A DNA stretch of 28,275 nucleotides from contig JAJYSL010000038.1 in assembly GCA_021793595.1 (NCBI GenBank), forward strand, positions 1 to 28,275, given 5' to 3'. Of the stretch, positions 9,289 to 17,539 are shown one piece after another. The position numbers were made by a program, and so were the translations under genes. Under the pieces are notes generated by a model. That model ran no database searches and was not told the origin of the DNA. It saw nothing but the letters and a program-made list of their open reading frames with translations. The stretch is from Acidobacteriota bacterium. Lineage in GTDB: Bacteria; Acidobacteriota; Terriglobia; Terriglobales; Acidobacteriaceae. Within the stretch, counting starts at the first letter, position 1, and each line of letters begins with the position of its first letter.

Positions 9289-10409
9289 ATCGTCGTACTT
9301 TGTTGAAGACCGCTGGCGCAGCAGGGGTGCTGGCATGCATGCCTGGGAAGGCAACGGCCTTCGCCGCAGACGCAAAATCGAGTGCTGATGCGTCATCCGT
9401 GAAAACCGAAATCTACCGTCTGAAGTTGCGACATACCTGGACGACCACCATGTCCTCCAGCACCTATCGCGATATTCTTTATGTCCACTATAAACACGAC
9501 GGCATTAGCGGAGTGGGCGAAGGCGCGCCGATCGTGCGTTACAAAGAAGACGCCAAGGGCGCACAGGCCGCTGTCAATTCCGTGCTGCCCATGCTGGACT
9601 CCTCCGATCCGACCCAATTTGAAAAGGTTATCTCCGAAGTTTTCACTCGCGTTCCCGGCCAGTGGGCAGGGAAAGCCGCAATCGACATTGCCTTGATGGA
9701 CTGGATGGGAAAAAAGCTCGGCGTCCCGCTATATGAGTATTTCGGGTTGGACCCGAAAGATGCGCCAGTCACAGATTTTTCCATCGGGATCGACACGCCG
9801 GCCATTACGCGCGAGAAGGTGAGGGAAGCGGCGGCATTCCCTATTCTGAAAATCAAGGTGGGTCTGGACACGGATGAGCAGACGATTGCTGCGGTGCGCA
9901 GTGTGACCGATAAGCCCCTGCGCGTGGATGCCAATGAAGGTTGGACCGATCGCGAAGTGGCAGCCCGCAAGATCGACTGGCTCTCCAAGCAGGGCGTTCA
10001 GTTTGTGGAGCAGCCGATGCCCGCCGATCGAATCGATGATCTGCGTTGGCTGCACCAGCGCGCCAGCCTGCCGCTAATGGGCGACGAATCCTGCCGGCAC
10101 CCCTCCGATATTCCAAAGCTGGTGGGCGTATTCGATGCGCTGAATTTCAAGCTGGATAAAACCGGTGGCATGACGCAAACCTACATGATGATTCAAATGG
10201 CGCGTTCGCTAGGATTCAAAACCATGCTGGGTTGCATGGTGTCCAGTTCCTGCAGCATCACCGCGGCGGCCCATCTTTCGCCTTTGGTCGATTATGCGGA
10301 CCTCGACGGCAATCTACTTGTCGCGAATGATCCCTATCGAGGCGTCACAGTGAAGGATGGGCAGCTGATTCTTCCCCACCGGCCCGGACTCGGATTACTG
10401 CCCGCATAG
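9285..10409 (+). CDS. dipeptide epimerase (L-Ala-D/L-Glu type), Tat-exported
   Basis: Enolase-superfamily enzyme of the muconate-lactonizing subgroup, predicted to epimerise L-Ala-D-Glu to L-Ala-L-Glu during murein peptide breakdown. In the 374-residue product I see the KIK pair (K189, K191), metal ligands D215 (VDANEG), E242 (VEQP) and D267 (GDES), the opposite acid/base lysine K289 (in LNFKLDKTGG), and the DLD motif (D339, D341), which in characterised Ala-Glu epimerases holds the dipeptide amino group. The N-terminus NRRTLLK followed by a weakly hydrophobic Ala/Gly stretch and AFAAD is a twin-arginine signal, so the enzyme should fold in the cytoplasm and act outside it. ATG 9285 overlaps the preceding stop as ATGA and has GGAGAG seven bases upstream. 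An earlier TTG at 9246 would put extra residues before the Tat motif and is rejected. Exact dipeptide specificity is inferred. Confidence 0.92.
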   Translation: MNRRTLLKTAGAAGVLACMPGKATAFAADAKSSADASSVKTEIYRLKLRHTWTTTMSSSTYRDILYVHYKHDGISGVGEGAPIVRYKEDAKGAQAAVNSVLPMLDSSDPTQFEKVISEVFTRVPGQWAGKAAIDIALMDWMGKKLGVPLYEYFGLDPKDAPVTDFSIGIDTPAITREKVREAAAFPILKIKVGLDTDEQTIAAVRSVTDKPLRVDANEGWTDREVAARKIDWLSKQGVQFVEQPMPADRIDDLRWLHQRASLPLMGDESCRHPSDIPKLVGVFDALNFKLDKTGGMTQTYMMIQMARSLGFKTMLGCMVSSSCSITAAAHLSPLVDYADLDGNLLVANDPYRGVTVKDGQLILPHRPGLGLLPA

Positions 10410-10479
10410 GAGTTTGCACATCGTGGGTCGGAAATCAGCCGTTCACTTCGATTGCCACCTTTCGCGAGGTCTTGTCGCT

Positions 10480-12627
10480 ATGCCACGTTTTGCCCACCTC
10501 ACTTGCGTTGCTGTCGCGCTGTCAATGGCATCACCGGTTGCTCTCGTTGCTCAGGTTGCGCATAAAAAATTCACGCTGCAGCAGGTGATGAGCGCACCGT
10601 TTAACTCTGATCTGATCGCGGCGCCGGTGAAGAATCGTTTCGCGTGGATTTCCAATGTGGAAGGAAGGCGGAACATCTGGGTCGCCGAGCCGACTGGTGA
10701 TGGCTATACGTCGCGCGCAATTACGAACTATACGTACGACGATGGTCAGGAAATATCCGGTGTGCAATGGTCGCCCTACGCAGACTCCATCGTTTACGTT
10801 CGCGGCAGCGATCCGGACAATCCACAAAAAATGTCTGCCAATCCTGCATTGCTTCCGCAGGGTGTCGAACAGGATGTCTGGCTGGCCTCGCTCGATGGCG
10901 GCGCTCCCCGCAAACTTGGTCCGGGAAATTCGCCCGCTTTCTCTACCCGCGGGGATGCCGTAGCTTGGGTGCTGAATGGACAGATCTGGTTTCTCTATTT
11001 GAACAATGCCGACGCCAAGCCCGCGCAACTGCTGCATACGCTGGGCACTTGCGGAACCCTCCGCTGGTCGCCGGATGGCCAATCGCTGGCTTTCGTCAGT
11101 GATCGGGCCAGCCATAGTTTCATCGGTGTCTATTCGTTTGCCACTAATACGCTGGAGTACCTCGATCCGGGCTCCGATCATGATCGCTACCCTATGTGGT
11201 CGCCCGACAGCCGTCGGATCGCGTTCGTTCGTGTTCCCTATTACAAGCAGGAAAACTTTGACGAGCCGCATCGCGCTGGCCTGCCATGGTCTATCCGGGT
11301 TGCCGATGTTGCCAGTGGTAACGGCCACCAAGTCTGGAAAGCCGATCATGGGCAAGGCAGTTTTTTTCGCGAGATCGTTGGTTCTCACCAGGTATTTTGG
11401 ACTGCGAACGATCGTCTCATTTTCCCCTGGGAGCGCGACGGCTGGACGCATCTTTATTCAATTTCGGTGCAGGGAGGGCGAGCGAAATTACTTACGCCGG
11501 GGGATTTCATCGTCGAAGACGTTTCCATGAGTCCTGACCGACAAACCATCATCTACTCTTCCAATCAAAATGACATTGATCGCCGTCATGTCTGGAAGCT
11601 TTCGGCTGGAGGCGGAGCCCCCGACGAACTGACCCACGGATCCGGCATCGAAACCGCGCCGGCAGTTGCAAGCGACAATATCACCATCGCTGTTCTTCAT
11701 TCCGATGCGAAGACTCCGGTGCGTCCGGCCGTGGTTGCGCACGGGGGCCAGGTTCGAGATCTCGCTCCCCACACGATTCCCGCAACGTTTCCGGCGGCCA
11801 GCATGGTCATCCCCACCCCCGTCCTCTTTAAGGCAACCGACGGTATGCAGATCCATGGGCAGTTGTTTCTTCCGAATGGAGCTGCCAACTGTGTTCGCCA
11901 TCCCGCCGTGGTTTTTGTGCATGGAGGATCGCAGCGCCAGATGATGCTGGGATGGCATGACATGGGCTATTACTCCAATGCCTACGCGATGAACCAATAC
12001 CTCGCGAACCAGGGATATGTTGTGCTTTCCATCAACTATCGCAGCGGCATCGGTTACGGGCTTGATTTTCGCGAGGCGCTTAACTACGGTGCAACCGGGG
12101 CGAGTGAGTTCCGAGATTTAAAGGGCGCGGCCCTCTACCTGCGCAGCCGCTGCGACGTCGAACCCACACACATTGGTATTTGGGGGGGCAGCTGGGGTGG
12201 CTTTCTGACGGCGCTCGCCCTGGCTCGCGCCTCGGACTTGTATGCCGCCGGCGTGGACATGTCCGGAGTGCATGACTGGAACATAGACCATCCCGACAAT
12301 TTTGTAATTTCCGATAGCGCGACGGATCCAAACGCCCGGTGGCGTCTTGCGTGGGAGTCTTCGCCGCTCTCCTCCGTGAAGACATGGCGTTCTCCGGTGT
12401 TGTTGATTCAGGGTGATGACGATCCTGAAGTGCCATTCTTGCAAACTGTGCAGTTGGCAGCCGCTCTTCGTCAGCAGCAGGTTCCGGTTCAGGAGTTGAT
12501 TTTTCCCGACGAGGTGCACGATTTTCTGTTGCATCGGAGCTGGGTCGCCGCCTATACGGCTGGCGCAGAGTTTTTCAATCGATATTTAAAATCTGGGTTG
12601 CCGCGCGCGGCTAATTCCATGCATTGA
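10480..12627 (+). CDS. S9 family prolyl oligopeptidase-type peptidase
   Basis: Exported serine peptidase of family S9 (dipeptidyl peptidase IV / acylaminoacyl peptidase type), 715 residues. A signal peptide (1 to about 25, ending ALVAQVA) precedes a beta-propeller domain (about 40-440) with PD40/WD-like units such as TLRWSPDGQSLAFVSD and YPMWSPDSRRIAFV, then an alpha/beta-hydrolase domain (about 455-710). The triad is S571 in GIWGGSWGGF, D648 in GDDDPEVPF and H680 in DEVHDF. The frame could start at TTG 10414, but ATG 10480 has GAGGT nearby and begins a standard signal peptide. It lies 70 bases after the epimerase on the same strand, so it may cleave di- or oligopeptides released by the two preceding enzymes. 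That role is inference; S9 exopeptidases have varied specificities and this one cannot be resolved by eye. Confidence 0.93.
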   Translation: MPRFAHLTCVAVALSMASPVALVAQVAHKKFTLQQVMSAPFNSDLIAAPVKNRFAWISNVEGRRNIWVAEPTGDGYTSRAITNYTYDDGQEISGVQWSPYADSIVYVRGSDPDNPQKMSANPALLPQGVEQDVWLASLDGGAPRKLGPGNSPAFSTRGDAVAWVLNGQIWFLYLNNADAKPAQLLHTLGTCGTLRWSPDGQSLAFVSDRASHSFIGVYSFATNTLEYLDPGSDHDRYPMWSPDSRRIAFVRVPYYKQENFDEPHRAGLPWSIRVADVASGNGHQVWKADHGQGSFFREIVGSHQVFWTANDRLIFPWERDGWTHLYSISVQGGRAKLLTPGDFIVEDVSMSPDRQTIIYSSNQNDIDRRHVWKLSAGGGAPDELTHGSGIETAPAVASDNITIAVLHSDAKTPVRPAVVAHGGQVRDLAPHTIPATFPAASMVIPTPVLFKATDGMQIHGQLFLPNGAANCVRHPAVVFVHGGSQRQMMLGWHDMGYYSNAYAMNQYLANQGYVVLSINYRSGIGYGLDFREALNYGATGASEFRDLKGAALYLRSRCDVEPTHIGIWGGSWGGFLTALALARASDLYAAGVDMSGVHDWNIDHPDNFVISDSATDPNARWRLAWESSPLSSVKTWRSPVLLIQGDDDPEVPFLQTVQLAAALRQQQVPVQELIFPDEVHDFLLHRSWVAAYTAGAEFFNRYLKSGLPRAANSMH

Positions 12628-12899
12628 GGCCGCAATCCAGGAATTTGGTTTGGGCTCAATAATTTAGGCAAAGTGCATCCAACATACTAGAGAAAAGAGC
12701 ATCTAAGTGACTGATTGCCGCGACGACAACTGATCTGCCTTTACCGTGACTTTGCATGGCTGCAACATCATAGGAGTGCATGGACTGTTGGCGGAGTGTC
12801 CAGCGCGGATGTGCAAATGGTCTTACGTTTTGCCCTATTCGGTAGACTAGCAATGCTCCAGCGCAGCCCACAAAATGTTTCCCAAGGAAGACTGCCGCA

Positions 12900-15011
12900 G
12901 TGAAGCAACTGAGAACCTGGAACCAACAACGCGCCCTGCCGTGTTTTTTGATCGTGTTTGCACTGCTTTGGCTGCCGAATGCGTATGGGGCCTCCTGCAA
13001 AAGCCAATCGGAAATGACCCCGTCGGAGCGGGATGCATTGTCGAACGCCGCCCGCGCCATGGCCGGAGAAGTGCAGAGCGGAGACGTACAGGCTCTACAG
13101 GCGAAAACCATTCCAGCCGTGGCTGCCAACTTCGGCGGAATTGCCACTTCGGTCGCGAATCTAAAACCCCTTATCCAGCACGCCGCCCTTACGGTCGACA
13201 ACATCTATTCTCTGGACGCATCCACGGAGCCGGCCGGCAGCGCACAAACGGACTTCTTTTGCGGAAATCCCATCATTGTCTTTCACTTTACGCATCTGCC
13301 TCCGGCGAAGTACGCCTTGGCGATTCTTCACGCCACCGGAGTTGAAAAGCCGCAACAGATTTCTCTGGTACTGTCCGAATCCACGCCAAACCAATGGTTG
13401 CTGGCTGGATTTTTCAGCCGGCCCATGATGGAAGCCGGCCACGATGGCCTGTGGTATTGGGAACGCGCGCGAGAATTCGCGCAGAAGAAGATGAACCTGG
13501 CTGCATGGTACTACTATCAGACGGCCGCATATCTGTTGGATCCGGTGCCGTTCCTCGCCAGTCCGAATCTGCAGAAGTTACAGGGCGAAGCGAGCCAAGT
13601 AAGGCCTGCAAATCTTCCGGGCGCCACCCCCATGACGCTGAATGTTCACGGCATTACGTTTCAGATTACCGGAATGCAGCCGACTACGGAACTGGGCCCA
13701 TGGGATCTCGAGGTTCATTACGTTCCCGACGCAGCGCACCAGGCGCAATTGCACGATCCTACGGCTGCCAGGCAGCAAGTGATTGATGTGATGACGGCGC
13801 TCCTGGACCAGAATCCCGGTTTGCGCGAGGCCTTTCATGGCATGTGGGTGCGTGCGTTTGAAGGGGATGCATCTCTGTTTGCTTTAGAGCTTACGATGGA
13901 CCAAATTCCCACGGGAACTCAGCCACAGCCGACTCCAAATCCGGTTGCACAGCAAAAAACACCTGTCACCGCCTTCGATCCGACGAAGCCGGAAGTTCAA
14001 CCTAGCCTGACCGTCGATCGCGATCCGGTTCTTTCTCCCGATATTGAAGTGAAAGCGCCAGTCACCCCCGGAACCGCTGCCGCTGCGGGCCAGGGCGGCG
14101 AAATTAAAAAGGGAAAATCCGGTGTGTATACCCTGCGCGAAGATGTGAATGAAGTGGTGTTGAACTGCACCGTGGTGAACGAACAAGGGAGATTGGTCAA
14201 AGATCTGAAGAGCGCGGATTTTCACGTGTGGGAAGATGGCGCTCTCCAGAAGATTGACTCGTTTCAGTTCCAGGACCTGCCCGTCTCCATGGGCATCCTT
14301 GTCGATAGCTCAGGTTCCATGCGGGATAAGCGCGCTGCTGTCGACGCAGCCGCATTGGAACTGGTGAAGGCTTCGAATCCCAACGATGAAGCGTTCGTCG
14401 TGAATTTTTCCAATCAAGCCTATCTCGATCAAGATTTCACTTCGAACATTTCCGAGCTGCAGCAGGGGCTGCAACACTTCGATCCGCAGAATATGACGGC
14501 TCTTTACGATGCGGTGGTGGCTTCCGCGGACGAATTGTCCAAGCATGCCAAACACCCGAAAGAAGTGTTAATCATCGTGACAGACGGTGCGGACAATGCG
14601 TCGAGATTGACGCTGGAACAGGCCGTGCACCGCGTCCAGTACATGGGCGGGCCGGTTGTGTATGCGGTTGGCCTGCTCTTCGGAGACGACAAGGAAGAAG
14701 CGCAGCGCGCGAAAACAGACCTGGAAACGCTTTCGGCGGATACAGGGGGCATCGCCTATTTTCCACGGTCGCTGCAGGATGTGGACGAGATCGCCGCTGA
14801 AATTGCCCGCGATATTCGCCACCAGTACACGATTGGCTATCATCCCACAAAGCCGGTCACCTTGGGCGGCTTCCGCGTGGTGCGTGTCGAAGCGGAAGCA
14901 CCGGGGCATGGCAAGCTGATTGTCAGGACGAGTAAGGGCTATTACCCCAGGCAGGAAGTGCAGCAGCGCGAAAAGATTCTTCACGTGCAACCGATCCAAC
15001 CGAAGCCGTGA
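12900..15011 (+). CDS. exported VWA protein, acidobacterial VWFA-related type
   Basis: Exported 703-residue protein whose C-terminal half (about 410-690) is a von Willebrand factor A domain resembling the VWFA-related family common in Acidobacteriota (TIGR03436-like). The metal-ion-dependent adhesion site is complete: D469-S471-S473 in VDSSGSM, T533 in NMTALYD and D562 in VTDGADN. Residues 1-30 form a signal peptide, with Cys33 just past the likely cleavage site. Residues about 35-335 are a second region I do not recognise, rich in helices and with paired Trp/Tyr stretches (WLLAGFFSRPMM, WYWERA). A Pro/Thr-rich linker (about 336-400) joins the halves. VWA domains bind protein ligands through a divalent cation; the partner here is unknown. 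The start is GTG 12900, backed by AAGGAAG nine bases upstream. The 272 bases before it hold no gene I can see. Confidence 0.88.
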   Translation: MKQLRTWNQQRALPCFLIVFALLWLPNAYGASCKSQSEMTPSERDALSNAARAMAGEVQSGDVQALQAKTIPAVAANFGGIATSVANLKPLIQHAALTVDNIYSLDASTEPAGSAQTDFFCGNPIIVFHFTHLPPAKYALAILHATGVEKPQQISLVLSESTPNQWLLAGFFSRPMMEAGHDGLWYWERAREFAQKKMNLAAWYYYQTAAYLLDPVPFLASPNLQKLQGEASQVRPANLPGATPMTLNVHGITFQITGMQPTTELGPWDLEVHYVPDAAHQAQLHDPTAARQQVIDVMTALLDQNPGLREAFHGMWVRAFEGDASLFALELTMDQIPTGTQPQPTPNPVAQQKTPVTAFDPTKPEVQPSLTVDRDPVLSPDIEVKAPVTPGTAAAAGQGGEIKKGKSGVYTLREDVNEVVLNCTVVNEQGRLVKDLKSADFHVWEDGALQKIDSFQFQDLPVSMGILVDSSGSMRDKRAAVDAAALELVKASNPNDEAFVVNFSNQAYLDQDFTSNISELQQGLQHFDPQNMTALYDAVVASADELSKHAKHPKEVLIIVTDGADNASRLTLEQAVHRVQYMGGPVVYAVGLLFGDDKEEAQRAKTDLETLSADTGGIAYFPRSLQDVDEIAAEIARDIRHQYTIGYHPTKPVTLGGFRVVRVEAEAPGHGKLIVRTSKGYYPRQEVQQREKILHVQPIQPKP

Positions 15012-15191
15012 TCGGATAGATCTCCAACGGCTCTCTTCCGCCTATATGGAAAGCGTGTGTCGGTGAGAAAGACGAGACGGGGTTCAAATGCGATTGCGCG
15101 ATTACATTCCAACAAACCACATCTTCGATTAGCGATAAGTTGCGGGCGGTTGAAGTTCCCGCAGCCTTAGGGCGATGCTACGAAAGGCGAT

Positions 15192-15232
15192 GAGCCATCC
15201 TGCGATGCTGTTGCTGCATCGCGGGCTGGCTC
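15192..15232 (-). terminator. strong hairpin between convergent genes, possible terminator
   Basis: Near-perfect inverted repeat: GAGCCA (15192-15197) pairs with TGGCTC (15227-15232), and GCGATGC (15202-15208) with GCATCGC (15216-15222). Two more C-G pairs, one T-G wobble and one mismatch lie between, around a 7-base loop. It starts six bases beyond the stop of the TonB-family gene and lies about 180 bases beyond the stop of the VWA gene. No T-run follows on either strand, so intrinsic termination is not certain; 3'-end protection or a dispersed palindromic element is also possible. Confidence 0.5.
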
Positions 15233-15237
15233 AAGTA

Positions 15238-16290
15238 TCAAAACATGTGGAAGTCCACTTCAATGACCAGCTGAACCGGGACAGGATGACCCTGGAACAT
15301 CGCCGGCTTGAACCTGTACTGGCGTACCGCTTCGACCGCTTTCTGACCGAGTCCCATGCCGAGAGGGTGCACCACGTGCACGTCTTCCGGATTGCCCTGA
15401 GCGTCGACGATCAGTCCGATGGAGGCCACGCCCTGAAATTTCACCCGTCGAGCTTGATCCGTAAACTCTGGCACTACCCTGTGGATCACGACCGGTGCTG
15501 TCACACCGCCGCCTACAGTCATCACGCCACCGCCGTAGCCGCCCACCGTTCCTGATCCGATACCGCCACCGTCGCCTGCGCCGATGCCGCCGCCCCCGCC
15601 CTGGCCGAAGCCGGAACCGCTGCCGCTGCCCTGCGACTTCATCACTACCTGCGTCGACTGTGGCATGCCTAGGTTGGGCATGCTGTTGTCGGCTATCTTA
15701 ATCTGCTGAGGCATCACTATCGCCGGTGCCACTGCCAGCTTCGGATGATCGACTTGAAGCTCTGGAGGATTGATTGGCGCCTTTTCGACCGGCGGCAAAT
15801 GCCCCTTATTCACTTCGATCGGCTGATGAAGGCCACCTCCACCGCCGCCACCCATGGATTGCGGTGCTGGCGCAGTTATTGGTGGAATGTAAGGAGGGAC
15901 GACTACCTGCGTCACCTCCATTTTTTGCGGCGCGACAATGTGATTGCGTGCCTGAATGATGAACCAGACGATAAGCGCAAAAATTCCCGCATGCAACAGG
16001 AACGAGAGCACGCTGGAGACTGGGTTTCGCTTGACTGCCATGGGGTCGGCAACCGCGATCGGCTGCGAAACCAACTCCAGAGGGGGCAATTTCTCGGGGA
16101 AGAAGAAATCGCGCAGGTTTCCGAACAGGGTGTGAAGGAGGCTTTCGTGCGGCAACTCCCGTCCGACGGGTATCGGCATGGTCGTCAGGCGCAATTCTGG
16201 TCTTGCCGGAAACGTGTCTCGCTGTTTTCGGCCATGAAAAGGCTCAAGGGGAGGGCTAAGCTCAGGATTTGTCAGTGCTGGGTTGCCCAT
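15238..16290 (-). CDS. TonB-family protein with Gly-rich linker
   Basis: Predicted inner-membrane protein spanning the periplasm, 350 residues. A cytoplasmic N-terminal region (1-90) is followed by one membrane segment (about 92-113, SVLSFLLHAGIFALIVWFII), a Pro-rich stretch, a very Gly-rich stretch (about 216-262) and a C-terminal TonB domain (about 268-350) with VVIHRVVPEF, GLIVDAQGNPEDVHVV and AVEAVRQYRFKPA. The TonB C-terminal domain normally contacts TonB boxes of outer-membrane transporters and passes on proton-motive energy from ExbB/ExbD. Neither exbB nor exbD is in the window, and the long cytoplasmic N-terminus is not classical TonB, so a stand-alone TonB-like protein with another envelope role is possible. 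ATG 16290 has no strong ribosome binding site. The gene follows the nucleotidyltransferase gene by 120 bases on the same strand and may share its transcript. Confidence 0.88.
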   Translation of the reverse strand: MGNPALTNPELSPPLEPFHGRKQRDTFPARPELRLTTMPIPVGRELPHESLLHTLFGNLRDFFFPEKLPPLELVSQPIAVADPMAVKRNPVSSVLSFLLHAGIFALIVWFIIQARNHIVAPQKMEVTQVVVPPYIPPITAPAPQSMGGGGGGGLHQPIEVNKGHLPPVEKAPINPPELQVDHPKLAVAPAIVMPQQIKIADNSMPNLGMPQSTQVVMKSQGSGSGSGFGQGGGGGIGAGDGGGIGSGTVGGYGGGVMTVGGGVTAPVVIHRVVPEFTDQARRVKFQGVASIGLIVDAQGNPEDVHVVHPLGMGLGQKAVEAVRQYRFKPAMFQGHPVPVQLVIEVDFHMF

Positions 16291-16410
16291 AACTGTTCGC
16301 TGGGAAGCAAAGCCCCAGCATCTCCTTCAAAAATGAATAACTAACAAGTTCCGTTCCCATCGAATCCGCAGCGCACTCTATACATTGGATTCGTCCGTCT
16401 GGATTGCCGA

Positions 16411-17523
16411 TCACCAAATTCCCTTGTCGCTTCCAGTAATTTTTTGTCCCATAGCCGCCGCCGTCGCCAGCCAAGGCAGTAAACCGAGACGGGCGCTGCT
16501 ATGCAACTCGCGTTTACGTAGCAACCCGGTAAGTTGTGTTCCATACAGGCTGGCGGATTGCGGCATAATCGGAACCCGCAAAAAATCTTTGCGGAAGAAG
16601 ATCTCTTCGCCGCCGAATCTTGAGGATTCTCTGACGAATCGCGGCAGATCGAGCCCGGTGCCGCGATATTGCTTCACGTAATCCGACACAATCACCAGGT
16701 AAGTCGCGACGCCTTCCCAGATACCAGAGGCATTTGCGGAATACCGCAAGTCTTCGAAGTCGACCTCACCGGATTCGACCAGCGCCGCCGAGTCAACCAT
16801 GTCGCACAGGCGGAAGTAAAAATGCCGGTACATGCGTTGCAGCGTGGAGATCATCAGCCGGTCAGACGCAGACGTTACCCGGAAGGTGTCATCCTCAATG
16901 CGAATCAAACGCGTCCGTGCCATCAGGCGATCCGCCAGCGTGATCTGTTCTCCGGTTTGGCCCAGGCGTCCGACGTGAATCTCAACGGACTCCGGCAATC
17001 CAGGGATCAAGAAGTTCCACTTGCGAGCCAGGCGATCGCCCCAGCTTCTGGCATCTAACTCCGCCTGAAAGCGCTGCTTCATCAAACGGACAACTTGGTC
17101 CTGAGTCGCATTCGTATACAGATCCAAGTCGCTGCCAAGATCGGGCCAATGGTCCAGCGACTTGATCACGGTCACGTCAAGGCCCTCTTCTTGAAACGCG
17201 GTGCAAATCGCGTGCAGAAAGGGAATCGCGTTCTTGATGCGTGCACGCTCCTCGGCTAACGCAGTTTCAGCCCACTCCGCTCGCATGCCATCCTGTGCGT
17301 CCCGGAAGATTTTCAGGGCGATCTCAAATCCACGCACCACCACGTGATTCAAATTCGCAAGGGTGACCAGGTCATCAAACTCTTCCCGGCTGATTGCGAT
17401 GATTTCGGAGCTCAAGATTGTGTTGGATTGCGCGGATACATCGCCTGCATGTTTGGACAAAAGCAGGCGAGAAAGGGTAACCATAGATTGGGATGAAATG
17501 GGCTGGGCAGTTGATTTAGGCAT
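16411..17523 (-). CDS. nucleotidyltransferase-fold protein (NTP_transf_5-like)
   Basis: A 370-residue protein without signal peptide or clear membrane segments, probably cytoplasmic. The stretch VTVIKSLDHWPDLGSDLDLYT (about 117-137, quoted minus its last residues elsewhere) contains the G-S-D-x-D pattern (G130, S131, D132, D134) of minimal nucleotidyltransferases, and VEIHVGR (180-186) can supply the third acidic residue (E181). This is the arrangement of the uncharacterised nucleotidyltransferase family NTP_transf_5; many relatives are of unknown function and often sit near surface polysaccharide or peptide-modification genes. The rest is mostly helical. It starts 16 bases after the TPR gene on the same strand with only a weak ribosome binding site, implying co-transcription and perhaps coupling. 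The family call is moderately secure; substrate and product are unknown. Confidence 0.7.
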   Translation of the reverse strand: MPKSTAQPISSQSMVTLSRLLLSKHAGDVSAQSNTILSSEIIAISREEFDDLVTLANLNHVVVRGFEIALKIFRDAQDGMRAEWAETALAEERARIKNAIPFLHAICTAFQEEGLDVTVIKSLDHWPDLGSDLDLYTNATQDQVVRLMKQRFQAELDARSWGDRLARKWNFLIPGLPESVEIHVGRLGQTGEQITLADRLMARTRLIRIEDDTFRVTSASDRLMISTLQRMYRHFYFRLCDMVDSAALVESGEVDFEDLRYSANASGIWEGVATYLVIVSDYVKQYRGTGLDLPRFVRESSRFGGEEIFFRKDFLRVPIMPQSASLYGTQLTGLLRKRELHSSARLGLLPWLATAAAMGQKITGSDKGIW

Positions 17524-17539
17524 ATGTACAGTAGTGTTC

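Noticed and set aside
10531..11451. 306-codon minus-strand frame opposite the S9 peptidase propeller
   Set aside because: Shadow of a high-GC coding region with no domain or signal.
12628..12899. 272-base gap between the S9 and VWA genes
   Set aside because: Short frames lack start signals, no tRNA-like or strong hairpin structure found; treated as intergenic.
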